Assembly (NCBI RefSeq): GCF_036898095.1
Contig: NC_090725.1
Location: forward strand, 320,864,539-320,928,538
Source of the DNA: Palaemon carinicauda
Lineage: Eukaryota > Arthropoda > Malacostraca > Decapoda > Palaemonidae
DNA: 64,000 nucleotides
Direction: 5' to 3'
Shown: positions 61,536 to 64,000 of the stretch, one piece after another
Position numbering within the stretch: position 1 is the stretch's first letter
Layout of the letters: every line of letters starts with the position of its first letter
The notes under the pieces: generated by a model
What the model was told of the DNA's origin: nothing
Seen by the model: the letters and a program-made list of their open reading frames with translations, nothing else
The model's database searches: none
Position numbers and translations under genes: made by a program

Positions 61536-63194
61536 AACGTTTTAAATGCAGTCTGAGCGAAGATTTGGCAGTAATTTCAGTCTTTTCGAAGTATTTTGAA
61601 CGTTATAGATGCTCTCTGAGCTAGAATCTGGCAGTATTTTTAGTCTTCTTTAAGTATTTGAACGTTATACATGCTGTCTGAGGGAAAATTCGGCAGTATT
61701 TTTAATTTTTAAGTATTTGAACGTTAAAGATGCTGTCTGAGGGAAAATCCGGCAGTATTTTTAGTCTTCTTTAAGTATTTGAACGTTTTAGATGCAGTCT
61801 GAGCGAAGATTTGGCAGTAATTTCAGTCTTTTCGAAGTATTTTGAACGTTATAGATGCTGTGTGAGCTAAAATCTGGCAGTATTTTTAGTCTTCTTTACG
61901 TATTTGAACGTTATAGATGCTGCCTGAGGGAAAACCGGGCAGTATTTCTAGTCTTCTTCAAGTATTTGAATGTTATAGATGCTGTCTGAGGGAAAATCCG
62001 GCAGTATTTTTAGTCTTCTTCAAGTATTTGAATGTTATAGATGCTGTCTGAGGGAAAATCCGGCAGTATTTTTAGTCTTCTTTAAGAATTTGAACGTTAT
62101 AGATGCTGTTCGAGGGAAAATCCGGCAGTATTTTTAGTCTTCTTTAAGTATTTGAATGTTTTAGATGCAGTGTGAGCGAAGATTTGGCAGTAATTTCAGT
62201 CTTTTCGAAGTATTTTGAACGTTATAGATGCTGTGTGAGCTAAAATCTGGCAGTATTTTTAGTCTTCTTTAAGTATTTGAACGTTATAGATGCTGTCTGT
62301 GGGAAAAACCGGGCAGTATTTTTAGTCTTCTTTAAGTATTTGATCATTATAGATGCTGTCTGAGGGAAAATCCGGCAGTATTTTTAGTCTTTTTTAAGTA
62401 TTTGAACGTTATAGATGCTGTCTGAGGGAAAATCCGGCAGTATTTTTAGTCTTCTTTAAGTATTTGAACGTTTTATATGCAGTCTTAGCGAAGATTTGGC
62501 AGTAATTTCAGTCTTTTCGAAGTATTTTGAACGTTATAGATGCTGTGTGAGCTAAAATCTGGCAGTAATTTTAGTCTTCTTTAAGTATTTGAACGTTATA
62601 GATGCTGTCTGAGGGAAAATCCGGCAGTATTTTTAGTCTTCTTTAAGTATTTGAACGTTATAGATGCTGTGTGAGCTTAAATCTGGCAGTATTTTTAGTC
62701 TTCTTTAAGTATTTGAACGTTTTAGATGCAGTCTGAGCGAAGATTTGGTAGTAATTTCAGTCTTTTCGAAGTATTTTGAACGTTATAGATGCTGTTTGAG
62801 CTAAAATCTGGCAGTATTTTCAGTCTTCTTTAAGTATTTGAACGTTATATATGCCGTGTGATGGAAAACCGGGCAGTATTTTTTGTCTTCTTTAAATATT
62901 TGAACGTTATAGATGCTGTCTGAGGGAAAATCCGGCATTATTTTTAGTCTTCTTTAAGTATTTGAACGTTATAGATGCTGTCTGAGGGAAAATCCGGCAG
63001 TATTTTTAGTCTTCTTTAAGTATTTGAACGTTATAGATGCTGTCTGAGGAAAAATCCTGCAGTATTTTTAGTCTTCTTTAAGTATTTGAACGTTTTAGAT
63101 GCAGTCTGAGCGAAGATTTGGCAGTAATTTCAGTGTTTTAGAAGTATTTTGAACGTTATAGATGCTGTGTGAGCTAAAATCTGGCAGTATTTTT
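61536..63194 (+). repeat. Satellite array segment 11
   Basis: Follows segment 10 closely at its start (shortened monomer TTTTTAATTTTTAAG near 61,700; AACGTTAAAGATGC). It later resembles the end of segment 8 before a form I block (AAAACCGGGCAGTATTTTTTG near 62,870). So it joins a form II right flank to a form I left flank. Confidence 0.9.
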
Positions 63195-64000
63195 AGTCTT
63201 CTCGAAATATTTTTAACCCTGTAGATCTTTTTGATGGAAGGGTTGACAGTAATTTTAATCTTCTCAAAGTACTTGGAACGTTATAGATGCCTTTGAGGGA
63301 AGATATGGAAGTGATTTTAATCTTTTCGGAGTATTTTGAAAGTTATTGAAGCTCTCTGAGCGAGCATCTGGCAGTAATTTTAGTCTTCTTGAAGCATTTT
63401 GAACGTTATAAATGCTTTTTGTGGGAAGATTTTGCAGTGATTTTAGTCTTCTCGGAGTATTTTGAACGTTATAATGCTTTCTGTGGGAAGATTTGGCAGT
63501 GATTTTAGTCTTCTCGAAGTATTTTGAACGTTATAAATGCTTCCTGCGGGAAGATTTGGCAGTGATTTTAGTCTTTTCGAAGTATTTTGAACGTTATAAA
63601 TGTTTTCTGCGGGATGATTTGGCAGTGATTTTAGTCTTCTCGAAGTATTTTGAACGTTATAAATGCTTTTTGCGGGAAGATTTGGCAGTGATTTTAGTCT
63701 TCTCAAAGTATTTTGAACATTATAAATGCTTTCTGCGGGAAGATTTGGCAGTGATTTTAGTCGTTTCAAAGTATTGTGAACGCTATAGATGCTGTGTGAG
63801 GGAAGATCTGGCATTAATTTCAGTCTTCTCGAAGTATTTTGAACGTTATTGATGCTGTCTTAGCGAAGGTATGGCAGTAATTTTGGTCTTTTAGAAGTGT
63901 TTTTTTGATATTATAAGTTCTTCTGAAACGAAGGTTTGGCAGTTATTTTAGTCTTCTTTAAGCGTTTTAAATGTTACATATGCTTTCTGAGCGTAGATTT
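63195..64000 (+). repeat. Divergent block, form I (fourth copy, cut by window end)
   Basis: Matches 54,357 at offset 8,838 (GTAGATCTTTTTGATGG at 54,383 and 63,221), with the hybrid junction GGCATTAATTTCAG near 63,810. It stops in the 3' group (CTGAGCGTAGATTT) at the last base, so a sixth spacer would be expected about 120-130 bp beyond the window. Confidence 0.85.

Noticed and set aside
334..64000. CRISPR-like regular repeats
   Set aside because: There are no unique spacers between repeats. The whole period is repeated, and the context is eukaryotic.
334..64000. CENP-B-box-like motif
   Set aside because: No match to the pattern TTCG, four bases, A, two bases, CGGG in the consensus monomers. 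Centromere function cannot be claimed from sequence alone.

Overview
This window is eukaryotic, non-coding satellite DNA. I find no credible protein-coding gene, tRNA, rRNA or CRISPR array. It is AT-rich: the commonest repeat monomer has 22 G/C in 62 bases. Apart from a 333-base left flank, everything is either one tandem-repeat family or something embedded in it. Two embedded elements have piggyBac-type ends (TTAA duplications, termini starting CCCTGG), which suggests an animal, most plausibly an arthropod. No coding sequence confirms the taxon, so this is a weak inference.

Satellite organisation. The basic monomer is 62-63 bp. Three kinds, called A, B and C here, alternate mostly as A-A-B-C (62+62+62+63 = 249 bp), with occasional extra or missing A monomers. 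A has ...CTTTAAG...TTATAGATGCTGTCTGAGGGAAAATCCGG; B has ...GTTTTAGATGCAGTCTGAGCGAAGATTTGG; C has ...TTTTCGAAG...GTGTGAGCTAAAATCTGG. Divergent 'D-blocks' interrupt the arrays at 1,380, 25,124, 27,728, 30,529, 40,718, 54,357, 57,087, 60,764 and 63,195. Their core is a run of 63-bp D monomers. Because 63 is divisible by three and the monomer lacks stops in one frame of each strand, they produce long but almost certainly spurious open frames on both strands.

D-blocks come in three forms. Long form III (1,380 and 30,529) contains all segments. Form I (25,124, 40,718, 54,357, 63,195) has lost the middle. Form II (27,728, 57,087, 60,764) has lost the 3' half. The junction monomers in I and II are hybrids, as expected from unequal crossing-over. 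The I and III blocks that are complete within the window end in a non-satellite spacer of about 214 bp (five copies), followed by four divergent transition monomers and then the A-A-B-C array.

Larger tandem and segmental duplications are superimposed: 186, 311, 436 and 560 bp; about 3.17 kb (3.24-9.58 kb); 3,677 bp (57.09 and 60.76 kb); about 4.73 kb (16-24.5 kb); and a 10-13 kb-offset duplication joining the 33-41 kb and 47-54 kb arrays.

Two copies of a non-autonomous piggyBac-like element (35,945-38,733 and 50,498-53,680) sit in the TTAA of A monomers. They carry an internal minisatellite of about 373 bp (4 versus 5 units). Each appears to have an empty counterpart in the duplicated array, so they probably inserted independently. 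The best second-look items are the conserved spacer, the D-block deletion series, the TTAA-bearing monomers as transposon targets, and a cluster of indels at 13.8-15.4 kb that could be an assembly artefact. I did not find a new gene system.
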